A DNA stretch of 64,000 bases, taken from NCBI RefSeq assembly GCF_027172205.1, contig NC_070613.1, positions 55,526,001 through 55,590,000 on the forward strand, written 5' to 3'. Both the position numbers and the translations under genes were made by a program. A model generated the notes under the pieces. The model was not told the origin of the DNA, did no database searches, and was given only the letters and a program-made list of their open reading frames with translations. Below, one piece after another: positions 10,471 to 23,624 of the stretch. Position 1 is the first letter of the stretch. The number at the start of each line of letters is the position of its first letter. Origin of the DNA: Podarcis raffonei. Taxonomy: Eukaryota; Chordata; Lepidosauria; Squamata; Lacertidae.

Positions 10471-12061
10471 GACACAGTCGCAGGGCAAGGTTAGGAGATA
10501 GTTCGTTCCAACCATTAGCCACCTACTCCCAAGAAGATGCTTCAGAGGTGCACAGGACAACAGGGAAGTTTCATCCTAAAATTAATCCTGGGGAGTTGAG
10601 GTGAAGAAGTGGGATGCTTCATCCCTAAAATAAACATGGCAAAGATGAACTTTAAGCCCTAGCTGTCCTTATCCAGATCTGACCTGCTTGACACTCAAAA
10701 ACACTTCACTGAGGCCCAACAAAAAAATTTCAACCCAGAACTGGAATGAATAAACTGTAACTGATGGGAGTTGCTAAAGATGTGTGTTATGTACTCATAT
10801 TATTGTATCTAGGATGAATACATGTTGGCTTTTGTCTGTCTGTGTGTATCAGAATTAGTAATGTTGTTCCGTGGGCACTGAACGCATTGTGTTCTGCAAG
10901 CCAGTTGTGGAAGTGGAAAGTCACACAATGTTCTGTCAACATCATTTCCCCGAGAAAATAATGTGAGCTTAATAATGGGATTAATTTATATTGTTGGTTT
11001 GAATCAAGTCTTTAAAAATGACAAGGTATATGTGAGATGACTTCAGGTTTTTTAAATCAGTAATTTGTAGACTAGCAAATCCTTGTTATGCTGTGGATCT
11101 CAAATTTCATTGTGGTAATTCCTACAGTTATTTTCAGGCTATCTAACCCACTCTACTGGTGTAGAAAAGATCAATCCCAGCAGAATAGATGTTTTCAAAT
11201 AAATATATTGAGAACTTTGGTGCCCACCTAATGTTTTGGAAGTTTAGAGTTGTTGCTAACTCTGTGGAGATTGAGCTAACGGCAAATAATCTGTCACAGG
11301 CAGTAGAATAACCAGTCTTAACACTGAGAATGCCATAACTTAATTTCCTGCTTCACATATCTAATGAAGACGACTGTAGTCTGTGAAATCTTTTGCCACA
11401 ATAAATTTCTTTAAGGTGCTACAAGAGTCTTCGTTCTTTTTTGCTTTCCCCCTCAATGTTTTAATGAAAGACAAGGGCTGGAGACAGATGACTGATTAAG
11501 GGAGCTGCAGGTGAAGACATCATTTCCTTTGTTATGAACACTCAGGGTGGTACTCAACCAATTTTTACTTGGAGTATATTAATGACTCTTAGTCATGTCC
11601 ATTAATTTCAATGGGCCTGCTCTGAGAAAAACTTAGGTGAATACCGCCCTCATGTTTATTTTATTTTTGTCAATTCGAAAATCTGAAAATTTTATTTTTC
11701 AAGAGCTGGATGGGGGCATACCCTATGGGCAATAATGAAAACACCCTAAAATATGAAATGCACTAAGGGATGAACTGCTGTGTTTTCACTAACCCAGGAA
11801 ACTGGGGGAATTGATATTTAATGGCCAAATGATCACATTGTCTGGGTTTGCTGCTGCATAGAGCCGTAAATAAAAAATTCACATTAAAATGAACTGCAAT
11901 TTATGTTGACATTTTTTTGCGAGTGTGTTAACGGGTTGCAATGGACATGAATAACTGAGGCTCATTAATTTCAGTGGGACTACTCTGAGTGGGATTGAGT
12001 TATAATCCAATCTCTTTCTCAATCGGCTGTTTGTTACATTTACACAATTATAGGGAATAAG

Positions 12062-12094
12062 ATGGCAAGCAAGAAGAAGGAAGTTCAGCTACAG
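12062..12094 (+). CDS. NME8: NME8 coding exon 1
   Basis: Start codon and 11 codons ([11 protein letters not shown]), then donor GTAGAG; ends in phase 0. The purine at -3 (AAGATGG context) is favourable. A forkhead-like CTGTTTGTTA lies just upstream at 12028-12037. Confidence 0.92.
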
Positions 12095-15000
12095 GTAGAG
12101 ATTTTGTCTTTTACCTTAATTATTCAGCTGCTTGATGGAACACCCAGCACTTTAAGGCTGACAAAACTCTACGTTTGCTTTACTTTAGGCAGTAATACTT
12201 ACTCAAGAACAATGGGAAGAAATGTTGCTGAAGAAAGGTCTAACAGGTACAATTCCCCCCTTTCCTCTTATATACTAAAGTGTGTGTGTGTAAGCATGTA
12301 CGCACCAGTGTTTAATTGCGTACACCCACTGCAGTGCATTTACAAATGCATGTACTTTGTAACTCCTTTACTGGATGTTGTATCCTCACAAAAATAAATT
12401 CCTGTGTGATTTTAACTTTTCAGAACTTATTTCTTGTAAGTAGTCCAAAAACATGCAGTGAAATAAAGTGTGGAAATATAGGCTGTTGTATCTTTAAAAT
12501 ATGCCCTGCCAAGTCAGTTCCAAAATTTCCCTCTTCCCCCAGAATAGGAAAAGATCACACATGTTTGGTAAGTTGAAACTTGGTTTACCTACTAACTCTC
12601 CAAAGGTCACGTTCATATGCTTTTCCATACATCAGTCAGAAAAGTTGCACAGGCAGTAAAACTTAGCTTAGTTATAAAGTGGTAAAAGTTTCTATACAAT
12701 TGGTGTAGGAACTTAAGAGTGGTTAGTGAGAGCCATGCGGTTGAGCTGGAGCAATCGCCTCAAACCTCTTCACATACTGAGCTGCTCAGGTAGACTGCGG
12801 GTGAACAATAGACTTTATTATCTATTTCCTCCCAAAGGAAGGGGAAGTGACATAGCCAAGCCTGGAAGAACAGTTTACTCTATGGTATTAACTTCTTAAT
12901 GCATTAATTAGACTTAAGCATGTTGGTTATAAGAGGCTGGTTATCCCACAAATATTCCCAATGATTCTAGGTGGATTTTATTTTAAAAAATGGGCACCTT
13001 AAATGCAAAGAAGTTACACTTACTGTCACATCTAGTCTGACTACCAGGCATAGTAGCACAGAAAGCCAATGTCTGATTTGCAGGCTACAGAGCTCTTGAT
13101 TTGAACCCTAGTGGCACCTGACATCTGTGTACTGTAAAATCGGACTACAAAGGCATACATTTTTTGAGTTTTCTGATTTTCATTAAATATGTTTAACAAC
13201 AACAATAATAGTAATAATAATAATAATTTTATTATTTATACCCCGCCCATCTGGCTGGGTTTCCCCAGCCACACTGGGCGGCTCTCAACAGAACACTAAA
13301 AACTTCCCTAAACAGGGCTGCCTTCAGACGTCTTCTAAAAGTCAGATAGTTGTTTATTTCCTTGACATCCGAAGGGAGGGCATTCCACAGGGTGGGTGCC
13401 ACTACCAATAAGGCCCTCTGCCTGGTTCCCTGTAACTTCGCTTCTCGCAGTGAGGGAACCACCAGAAGGCCCTCGGCGCTGGACTTCAGTGCAGTGGCGG
13501 AGGAAGAGGAGTGCAGGGAGAGCGCAACATTCCCGGCAGCGCGATCCTGGTAGGGTGCCATCGGAGGTGCTCCCCCGCCTGCGCTGGGCACCACGCCCCA
13601 CAGGCTGTGTGCCACGCCCCCAGGTGGCATGCCACGCCCCCAGGATGCCCGCCACGCTCCCAGGACACGTGCCAGCCCCACCCCTGCCTGCTCTCCACCC
13701 CCCCCCCCCAGTGCAGGAGCATGAAGCTCTGCCACTGCCTCAGTGTCCGGGCTGAACAATGGGGGTAGAGATGCTCCTTCAGGTATACTGGGCTGAGGCC
13801 ATTTAGGGCTTTAAAGGTCAGCACCAACACTTTGAATTGTGCTCAGAAACGCACTGGGAGCCAATGTAGGTCTTTCAGGACTGGTATAATATGGTCTCTG
13901 TGGCAACCTGGCAGTCACTGTGTTCACCTGTGCTGGTCCTGCGTTTACTACATATGGCAGGCTAAACATCAGAAAACAAGTATTGGCATTCTGCCAGCTC
14001 TTAAAGACACGCCTAGACTTGACCTTCTGGTCTTATTTTTAATTATTTTTAACTGTTTAAATTGTTATGCCTTTTAGCTGGCTTGTGTATATTTTAATTA
14101 AAGGGGTTTTACTGCTTTGATAAGACTGTCCCATTGTGTATTTTAATTGCATATGGATTTTATAATTGATTTTATGCTTGTAAACTTACAAGCCATTTTG
14201 GTATACAAGTGGCGTATAAATAAATTTATAGTAGTAACAGATGTAGTGAAACTTAAAACATGTGTTAATTCCTGGAATACGATTGCTTACTACTACTGAT
14301 ACACCATGCCTATTATTAATTTGTGATCTTTCCCGTAAAACCTGGTAAAAACATGGTTTCAACAGAGGGGCATGTCCCTGCCCCCAAATCAGAAAAATCG
14401 ATATCACCCATTTGAAGTTACACATTTTATTTAGGCACTTTGTTGTGTGTTTTCCAGTAGTAGATGTGTATCAGGCTTGGTGCGGACCTTGCAAAGCTGT
14501 CTTGAGCTTATTCAGAAAACTAAAAAATGAATATGGTGAAGATGATCTTCTGCATTTTGCAGTGGTAAGGATCCAGATATGAAGCCTTCCAATACCAAAC
14601 ATTTTGGGGGAAGTATACTTTTGTGCTCTGTGATTAATTTCCTTATTGCAGTTTCAGCAAAACACTGAAGAATACATTCCAAATACAGTGGTACTTCTGT
14701 TTAAATACTTAATTCATTCTGGAGGTCCATTCTTAACCTGAAACTGTTCTTAACCTGAAGCACCACTTTAGCTAATGGTGTCTCCTGCTGCTGCCGCGCC
14801 GCCAGAGCACAATTTCTGTTCTCATCCTGAAGCAAAGTTCTTAACCTGAAGCACTATTTCTGGGTTAGCGGAGTCTGTAACCTGAAGCGTATGTAACCTG
14901 AAGCGTATGTAACCCCAGGTACCACTGTACACTATCATTATTTTATTGCTAGGTCGACTGATTTCAGCTGCTGGAGAAATACTGTAGTCACATATCAGGG

Positions 15001-18000
15001 TTGCCATACATTCAGAATTTCCTGGACATATCCAGAATACTGCAGTTGGAAGCTGTGTCTGTGCGGAAATTGCCCCCTCCCCCGCAAAAAATGTCCAGGA
15101 AAATTCAGACATATGGCAACCCATGTTGGCAGTGCCATTTTTGGCAATTATCCTTAAAAATAGCCCCAAAACTTCTTCCTTTTTTTTTCTTTTTTTTTTT
15201 TGCAAATTTGCCAAAAAAGCTCAACAACTACTTTTCTGGCCAGATTTTCACTGTTTGAAATATGGCAACACTATCACATATGAAAAGCTACTGCATAGTT
15301 ACGAAAGAGGGGAAGAGTAACAGAATTATAATATATGAACCCTAGCGGGTGGCGCTGTGGGTTAAACCACTGAGCCTAGGACTTGCTGATCGGAAGGTTG
15401 GCAGTTCGAATCCCCGTGATGGGGTGAGCTCCCGTTGCTCGGTCCCAGCTCCTGCCCACCTAGCAGTTCAAAAGCACGTCAAAGTGCCTGTAGATAAATA
15501 GGTACCACTCCAGTGGGAAGGTAAATTGTGTTTCCGTGTGCTGCTCTGGTTCGCCAGAGTCATGCTGGCCACATGACCCGGAAGCTGTCTGCGGACAAAT
15601 GTCGGCTCCCTCGGCCTATAGAGCGAGATGAGTGCGCAACCCCAGAGTTGTCTGCGACTGGACCTAACCGTCAGGGGTACCTTTACCTTTACCTTTAGCC
15701 ACCTTTTAGCCACCTTTAATCTAAAAATACAAGAATTGGTGCAGATGTAGTTCATCTACAAATAGTATTGCAAAAAATAAAAATCAAGCCTTGGGAATAC
15801 GTAACTTTCAGAAGGAGAGGGTATTCTGCCCTCAAATTTTAGAACACAAAATATTGTTTAACAGATCTTCACTGTTTATTTCAGAGCGTGTTCCACATCC
15901 CTAAAGACCAATGTTAAAGATTCTAGATTTTCCAAAATGTTGAAATACTGCTCCCACTGCTGGTTTAGGAAGTGCTGTACACCACAATCCACATCTATCA
16001 TGCCATTTCTTATTAAATACCAGGCTTTGATGTTTTTACCTGAAACCCACTTTGATCTGAATTGGGGAAAAGAACGACCAAGCTGTCTTTTAAGCTGGTA
16101 ATGTGTACAGAGCTTTACACATATTAATGTCCCATTGATTTCAGTGAAATATTAAGCAAGCATGTGCTTAACTCTTGCTTTCCCTTTAAAACTAATGGGA
16201 TTTCAGACCTTTGGCTAGAAGAATGCTATTTATTTCCTTACATTTGCATTTTTCAGTAGCACCATCTATGGTCGCGTTAACGGTGAAGTCATGCAAACAT
16301 TTATTTTGAATGGGATCTAAACTGGAAACAAGGCAGGAAGCTATCAGCAGACTGCAAATCAAAACTCTCAGTGAGCCAGCCAGTAGTACTCTACAGAGAA
16401 TCTACAGTGGTACCTCTGGTTAAGAACTTAATTCATTCTGGAGGTCTGTTAATAACCCAAAACCGTTCTTAACCTGAGGTACCACTTTAGCTAATGGGGC
16501 CTCCAGCTGTCGCCACGCCGCTGGCACACAATTTCTGGTCTCATCCTGGGGCAAAGTTCTCAACCTGAGGTACTACATCTGGGTTAGTGGAGTCTGTAAC
16601 CTGAGGTGTTTCTAACCCGAGGTGTCTGTAGCCCGAGGTACCACTGTATATGGGAATTGCTATAGTATAGCTTGGCTTGCAGGTGTTTTGAAAAATAATA
16701 ACAATGTAGGTTATGTATCTGTCCTTCATTTAAGGCAGAAGCTAACAGCATTCCAAGTCTGCTCCCCTTTAAAGATAAATGTGAACCCGCTTTTATCTTC
16801 TGTGTGGTAAGTACACATGACTTTAGTTTTTGTTTTGCTGGTGACTAATTCTCAGTTAATTCTTCAGATTGAAAAGAGGCGCATCACTGAAGTATGGACT
16901 TATATGAAATAGTTGACTATGGAGTTGGAACAACTGACAACAAACCAGTGATAGATGACAAAATAAAAAAAATTAAAAATTAAAAAATTGTCAAGTAGCA
17001 CCTTAGAGACCAACAAAGTTTGTTCTGGGTATAAGCTTTCGTGTACATGCACACTTCTTCAGATAGAAGTCACCAGACCCCTATATATATAGTGGGAGGG
17101 TGGGCTGGGGTTTTTCTCAGAAGGGTAGTAGGAGATGGGTGATAGATGTGCCACACATAGAGATCAGTGTGTGCAGGAGCACATCTTTCTGCTAGGTCAC
17201 AAAACATCAAGGAATTCAGAATACCCCAGGTCACACATATGCAGAGTATTCTATATGCCAATAAGCTCAGGCCAGAGGCGGATTTAGGGCAGTACGGCTG
17301 GTTCGGTGGCACTGGGGACAGATCCATGGGTCAACGCAGGGGGTGTCACACCTATGATGTAGAATGGCTTATTATTTGAACCATTGCCATTGAGAATCTC
17401 AAGCTTAGTGTGTAGACATCGATGTTATCTCCAACTTCCTCTGAGCAGTCCTAAACAAAGCAGTTGTCAGATAAGAAACCAGTAAAGGTTCAGTGGTGTA
17501 GAAATTTAATTAATCACATAAATCAAACGAAATATTTTGATCATTCGAAGCAAGTGCCTCCAATTGTTTGGAGCAGCAGATTTTTAAACAAACAAACAAA
17601 CAAACAAACAAACAAACAAACAAACAAACATTTTAATACAAAAATAATACAAGTTCTTAAAAACAATTGAAACGAACAGGCATGCATGAATCCCCTTGGT
17701 ATACCAGCAGGTGCCACAAGAAGCATTTCCCTCTGTGATAGGAGAAAGTGGAATTCCTCATTGAAGGCTGAACCTCAGTTACCTTTCCTCCATTCTTTAA
17801 AGTTCCACATCAAACTGCCTCCCCCCCCTTTTTTTTGCCCTGGAGTTTTCACCGCAAAAACCCACTCCTTTAAGCTCAATCAGAGCAAATGTCAGTCCAT
17901 GGAAAACCTGAATTAACGTTTGCACCGATTGAGCACTAAAGACTGGGTTTTTGCAGGGATAGCCCCAAAAGGGGGGGGGTTAAAATGCTCGGACGCAGAG

Positions 18001-21000
18001 TGTTTAATCATGAACCTGTGCCTGAAAAGAGGGGGGGGCAAAGAGTGTGGATAAGCCCTGAGACAGTCCCTGCCATCTTTTGGAACTGTGTGGTGATGCA
18101 GAGCTGGGAATTGGTGTCACAATGTTGTGATCATGAGGGCTCAGGGACTTCTCAATTTTCTTCCATCGCCTTCCACAGCTAAGACTCCCAGTGTTCCCAC
18201 ACCACTGACCCCCCTCCAGTTTGTTTATGCAAATGGAATAAACAATTAATTATAATGTATAGGTAGATTCATGCTATGCTAGTTGAGCTGAGTTCCCATG
18301 GAAATCATCGGGGCAAGTCATGATAACTTTTTACATTGATTCCATTAGGCTCAGCTGGAGCTTAACTAACCTTCGGTGCAATCCTATGCATTTTTACTCA
18401 GAAGTAAGTCACACTGAGGTCATTGGGACTTACTCCAAAGTAGGTGAACATAGGACTGCGGTCTTACAGTGCCATCTTGTGCAGGTCTCCTCAGAAATAA
18501 GTTCAATGAGACTCCCAGGCAAGTGAGTATAACACGCATTTGAAAGATAATGATCAATGCTGATAATTTTTGCTAATTTTAATTATTTTAGATCATTGTG
18601 TTTATGGTGTTTTTGTGATATTTTGAGCAGACTTGGGTGGCTATTCCCAAAAAGGTAGGATATAAAAAATAATGTTTAAGCAAAGATAAATACGTATAGG
18701 GTGATAACCAGAGTTAGTCATACTCAGAACAGACCCACTGAAATAATTGGACTTAAGTTATTTAGGTTTGAGTGTGACTCGCCTTGGATACCACTGATAG
18801 GATTGCAGCCATAGGCTTCCAGGTTGTTGGAAGCGAATAAAGCACATAAAACGAAAGGTTTGCACCTGGAAAATATTTGTTGTTAGAAACCAATTAAAAC
18901 CTACAAAACTATGAGATGTTGCTGAGCACTGTTTTATTTGGGCAAATATTATTTGCAGGATGGCAAGATGGTAGACATTGTGAGAGGCGCGAATGGACCT
19001 CTTCTGTGTAGAAAAGTCATAGAGATAGTAGAACGAGAGAGAAGAATCGTAGCAGGAGAAGCAGAAAGACCAGAGGTAACTCTGCCTTGACTCAGTTTTG
19101 GCATATTTTATTAAGAAGTACGGTTGCCTTCTCTTTCTAATGCTCTGTGTTCCGCTTTATTGCTGAGATGATTTTTATTCTTTGTACACATTCCTGTTTT
19201 CATTGGTTTGAAAGTGCTACCCTGAGTATATGTTCACCCTACATACTTATTGATCGCCCCCCCCCCCCCGTCGGACCATTTCTCTGTTGCAAACTGCTTT
19301 GGAAATGATGCAGAGAGTTTTGAAAATTAACTCCAATCCTAAGGGTGCAATTCGCTAGGAGTGTCCATTCATGGTGTCTATGGCTGCCCCACACCATTAA
19401 AGCACATTTGAAACACATTCCTCGCACCCTCAAAGAATTCTGGGCACTGCGGTTTCTTAAGGCTAAGAACTCTTGTGAGGGGTAAACTAGGTGGGTGATG
19501 ATCTACAATGGCTTATGATCTATGACACTTGCACACGACAATATCAGGTGGAGGCTGAAGTTAATCAGAACAATTCTAGGAAACGTAAATGGACACAGGC
19601 ACCATTGGACACGTATGAATGTACAGTTGTGGGTGGCACTGTGGTCTAAACCACTGAGCCTAGGACTTGCCAATCAGAAGGTCAGCAGTTCGAATCCCCG
19701 TGACGGGGTGAGCTCCCGTTGCTCGGTCCCTGCTCCTGCCAACCTAGCAGTCTGAAAGCACGTCAAAGTGCAAGTAGATAAATAGGTACCACTCCGGCGG
19801 GAAGGTAAACGGCGTTTCCGGGCGCTGCTCTGGTTCGCCAGAAGCAGCTTAGTCATGCTGGCCACATGACCCGGAAGCTGTGCGCCGGCTCCCTTGGCCA
19901 ATAAAGCGAGATGAGCGCCGCAACCCCAGAGTCGGCCACGACTGGACCTAACAGTCAGGGGTCCCTTTACCTTTATTTCCATGGGCCTTGTTGTGGGGCA
20001 GGGTTGCAGCAAATTTGGGGTTGCACAGATGCGCTGGCAGTGCCAGTCCAGCACTCCCACTGGTGCGTCGCACAGCCTGGACCTCCCACCCAGGTAAGCT
20101 GCAGCAATGCCCGTGTCAAGAGGGTGCCTTTGCAGCTCTATGACACCCACCCTTTGCAACAGAGTCCTACCATGTTCAATGGAACGTAATCTCAGAAACG
20201 TGCGCACCAGCTTGCCATTTTAAGAACAGAAGTCCCTATTGGTGCCGAGCAGTGCAGTCATAAACAAATCTACTCCAAATCACACCTTACCAAATTCAGT
20301 GGGACTTACTGCCAGTGAGTGGTTATAGGCAGGGATGGCTGGTACCCCTTGGGACTGGCAGCGTGGGAAGGCAGGGAGCCCAATGGCGGGGAAGCAGATG
20401 GCGCCAGAGACCCAATGACAGGCAGAGCCAATTTACTCTAGTTTTGTCGCCATCTTCCCTCTCCTGAGTTCTACAAGGGGGGCCCTGAGACTAAGGAGCC
20501 GGAAGGCAGGGCCACACCCCGGAAAGTTGTAAGTAAGAAAGCAGGCAAGGTAACAGCTGCCGTGGGAGGCCCTGAATTCTGTCAGGATGGCAGCTGGGGC
20601 GTAGGGAACGTGGGAGAGTAGCCTTTTCAGCCCATCCAGAAGACAACCCCTAAAACTACTAATAGGCCTAGGGATTGGGGGGAAGACAGTTACAATGCCC
20701 ACCTTTTTTCCTTCATAGATCTAGTATCAGGGGTGGGGGTGATATATTGAGGAAACACCACAGCAGGGAAGATTATTCCCTTCCTCCGAACTGCAATCCT
20801 GAACCAGTGCTCTCCTCCCCATCACTGGCTTTTATCCAATCAAAGCTACCTTACCTTGCAGCTGATGGTATCTATCCATTGATGCTTTCTTGATGCTTTC
20901 TTTCCATCCATCCATCCATGCATCTGCCTATGGAGAATCTATATTGCTGATGTTTCATTTCTATACCGTTTGGAAACTTTCGAAAGAACTGTCTCACGAT

Positions 21001-23590
21001 TACGTCCTTACCAAATATTATTTTGAAAAGTTGGTATGACCGTCATGTAACAGTGAAAACATTTTCAGTTGCCAGAACTTCTGTTTGTGGAGGAGAAAGA
21101 ATCCGATGAAGAACTGGTAGAAGAAGAAGCTGTCGGCAAGTTTTCCTGATAGATTTTTATTTTTAGATGGGTAGCAAATCAGTTGTGTGATCCTTGTTGT
21201 CGTCCGTTAACCGTTTGTTGGTAGGAATGTCTTAGCAGGAGACAGACGCCCCCGCAACTCCAATGGGGAGGAGTTAAGCACGCTCTTTCCCACCACCCTG
21301 CCTCAGGGTCCATAAAACTGTGACTCACTTCACCTCTGGTCAGCCATGCTGCTTACCAGGTGCTAGGGGTGGAGGGGAAAGGCAGCGGTGAGGTTGGCGC
21401 AGTGCAAACACTCAGGTAGTGTGCCAGCGTCTTCACTGCCACCCCTCCCTGTCTTTCTCCTCATAAGCAGCAACGCAACCGGCCAGAGGGTCAGGGGAGT
21501 GCCACTGCCCGGCCACACTGTCCGCTGTGGACGGCAAGGCCAGCACCACATTATGGCCATTGCAGGCCTGCCATACAACAGGGTAGAGTGACCTGCGAAG
21601 TGGGCAGGACATGAAGGCAGGAATTGGTATCTGAATGAGGCAGCAAGACTTTTGAAAGGAAAATGTCTGCACCTGCAGCCCCTTAAAGCAAATTCAAGGA
21701 AGAGTTTCCCATTCTAATGGTTGTTTTTTTTCTGATGCCCAGAGTATTAAAAAATGCCAATCTGTCAACATTTCAGACCAAATTTTCTGATATCTGGAAA
21801 AAAACCATTTGTCATTTTCTTTTTACTCATCTTGGGTAAGAATGCAGACAAAAGAGGCAAATATTTCATGCTGCTGGGGGTACAAATAGGCATGAGTTTT
21901 ATCAGGGCCAATTTTTAATCTTCTGTTCTACTAACTAGACAGACCTAGAGGGAAGTTTTTTGTTGCTAGAAAAATACAAATTGGATAAGGTGGACTTACT
22001 GGAACTGATTTTCAGTCAGCTATACTACCAGTGTCTTTTAAACAGTGTCTTGTTTGTCCTGATCACATTTCTCATACTTAGCTACCTGTATGATAATGTC
22101 ATTTGGAATCTCCTTCCTGAAGACACAGATATGAAATTGTGATGTGGTGCTCTTTTTGATGGTCAGATGTGGTCAGATGCCTGTAAGGATTTGCATTTAA
22201 ATACAGTGGCACCTTGATTTTCGGATGTCTCCATTGCCAAATGTTTCAGTTTTCAAAAACCGAAAACCCTGAAATAAATGCTTCTGTTTTTGAACACACC
22301 TTGGAAGTTGAAAGTATTGGTTGTTTTTCACAATTTTCTCTACTGAATTGGCAGATCGCCCATTGTACCTCCATTTTCGAACTTTTTGGAAGTTGAACAG
22401 TCTTCCGGAATGGATTACATTTGAAAGCAGAGGTACCACTGTAAATGGATCTCACACAGGGGAGGCATAGGTGTTACTGCTTGTTAAAGCATTGCAAGCA
22501 TGTACAGTATCTATAAAAGACCATTTAACATAGGAAGTTACTTAGTACGTAGTCTTGTTCCTATATACTGAATGTTGTATACACTCCTGCTTCTCTTTTA
22601 GAGGAGGAAAAATACACTGTTGTGATCATAAAACCTGATGCGGTTGAAGCAGGAAAAGTTGAAGAAATTAAACAAACGGTAAAGAAAACTTTTTACCGAA
22701 AAATATGAAACAATATTGATTCATTTGAAAACTAGGATGGCAGGAATTTGCTAAGCCAGATGCGCAAAACTTCCATATGAAAACAGACCAAGAGCCATGT
22801 GTTTGACACATTATCCTGTTGTTTTTTTCCCAGCTTCAGGAAGGCCATAAAGAAGCTTAGTAAGCTGTCTTACATGGCAAGGGGGCTGAAACCATTTTGG
22901 TGGGCTGTAAATACTTGCACAGTGATGTATTAAATGCTGTGCTAATCTGTATTTCTGTGTAATCTGTAGCATGGGTGCTGCTCCCTTGAAAAGCCAGAGA
23001 GCTTTGTGGAACAATTTTTGTTTGGCTGCTTACACTCTTCATATTTGCTCTGCATCCAGTGTGTGCTTTCCTGGTTTGGAAAGCAGTTAACCATAAGTCA
23101 TATACACAAGCCATATATATCCTGTACCTGTTCTAGCATTTCTTATGAAATCCTGCATTTTGATGTGCTGTCCCACAAAACAGCTTAGATCTGAATTGAG
23201 AAAAGCAACTGCATTTTAGACCAGTAATGTGCACACAGTCATTGTGCCAATAACACCAATATATCACTTCATCAAGCACTATGATAAAACCACTATCTAC
23301 TCTTGCATTATATGCTTATTTCCCCTCCTATCGGTTACTAAGCAACAGTGGCTGTAGCAACTGAGAACTTTTTTAACAGGCTCAAAACCTAAAGGCAGTA
23401 TGCCCCGTGTTTTCCACAACATATTAATTTCATGGTGAAGAGATTCACAAGCCTTGCTTGCATGAATTTAGAACATCGTACTTGCAACGAGTCACTGCTT
23501 TATATATAATATTTCAGGATCGGTTAAATACTTTTGTGCAAAATCAAATTACTGGATGCAAGCTTTTCAGCACAATCCTATCTGTACATT

Positions 23591-23624
<34 letters not shown>

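Larger units (their letters stand above)
2572..12061. other. GPR141-NME8 intergenic region
   Basis: No supported gene. It holds hAT-type MITEs (3366-3633, 4150-4275 and a degraded one near 5870-5955), old repeat pieces (4395-4660), a CR1 copy (6069-6368), a nested transposon block (8457-9457), a tRNA SINE followed by a CR1 copy (9874-10470), and fragments of the AAGTAAG-type palindromic repeat around 7160-7330 and 11545-12010. The remaining stretches, for example 4700-5850, 6400-7150 and 10480-11540, show nothing I can assign. A perfect RFX X-box lies at 7997-8010. Confidence 0.6.

Noticed and set aside
13232-13759. 175-codon minus-strand frame as a gene
   Set aside because: It is an L2-like LINE C-terminus joined by chance to hAT MITE sequence.
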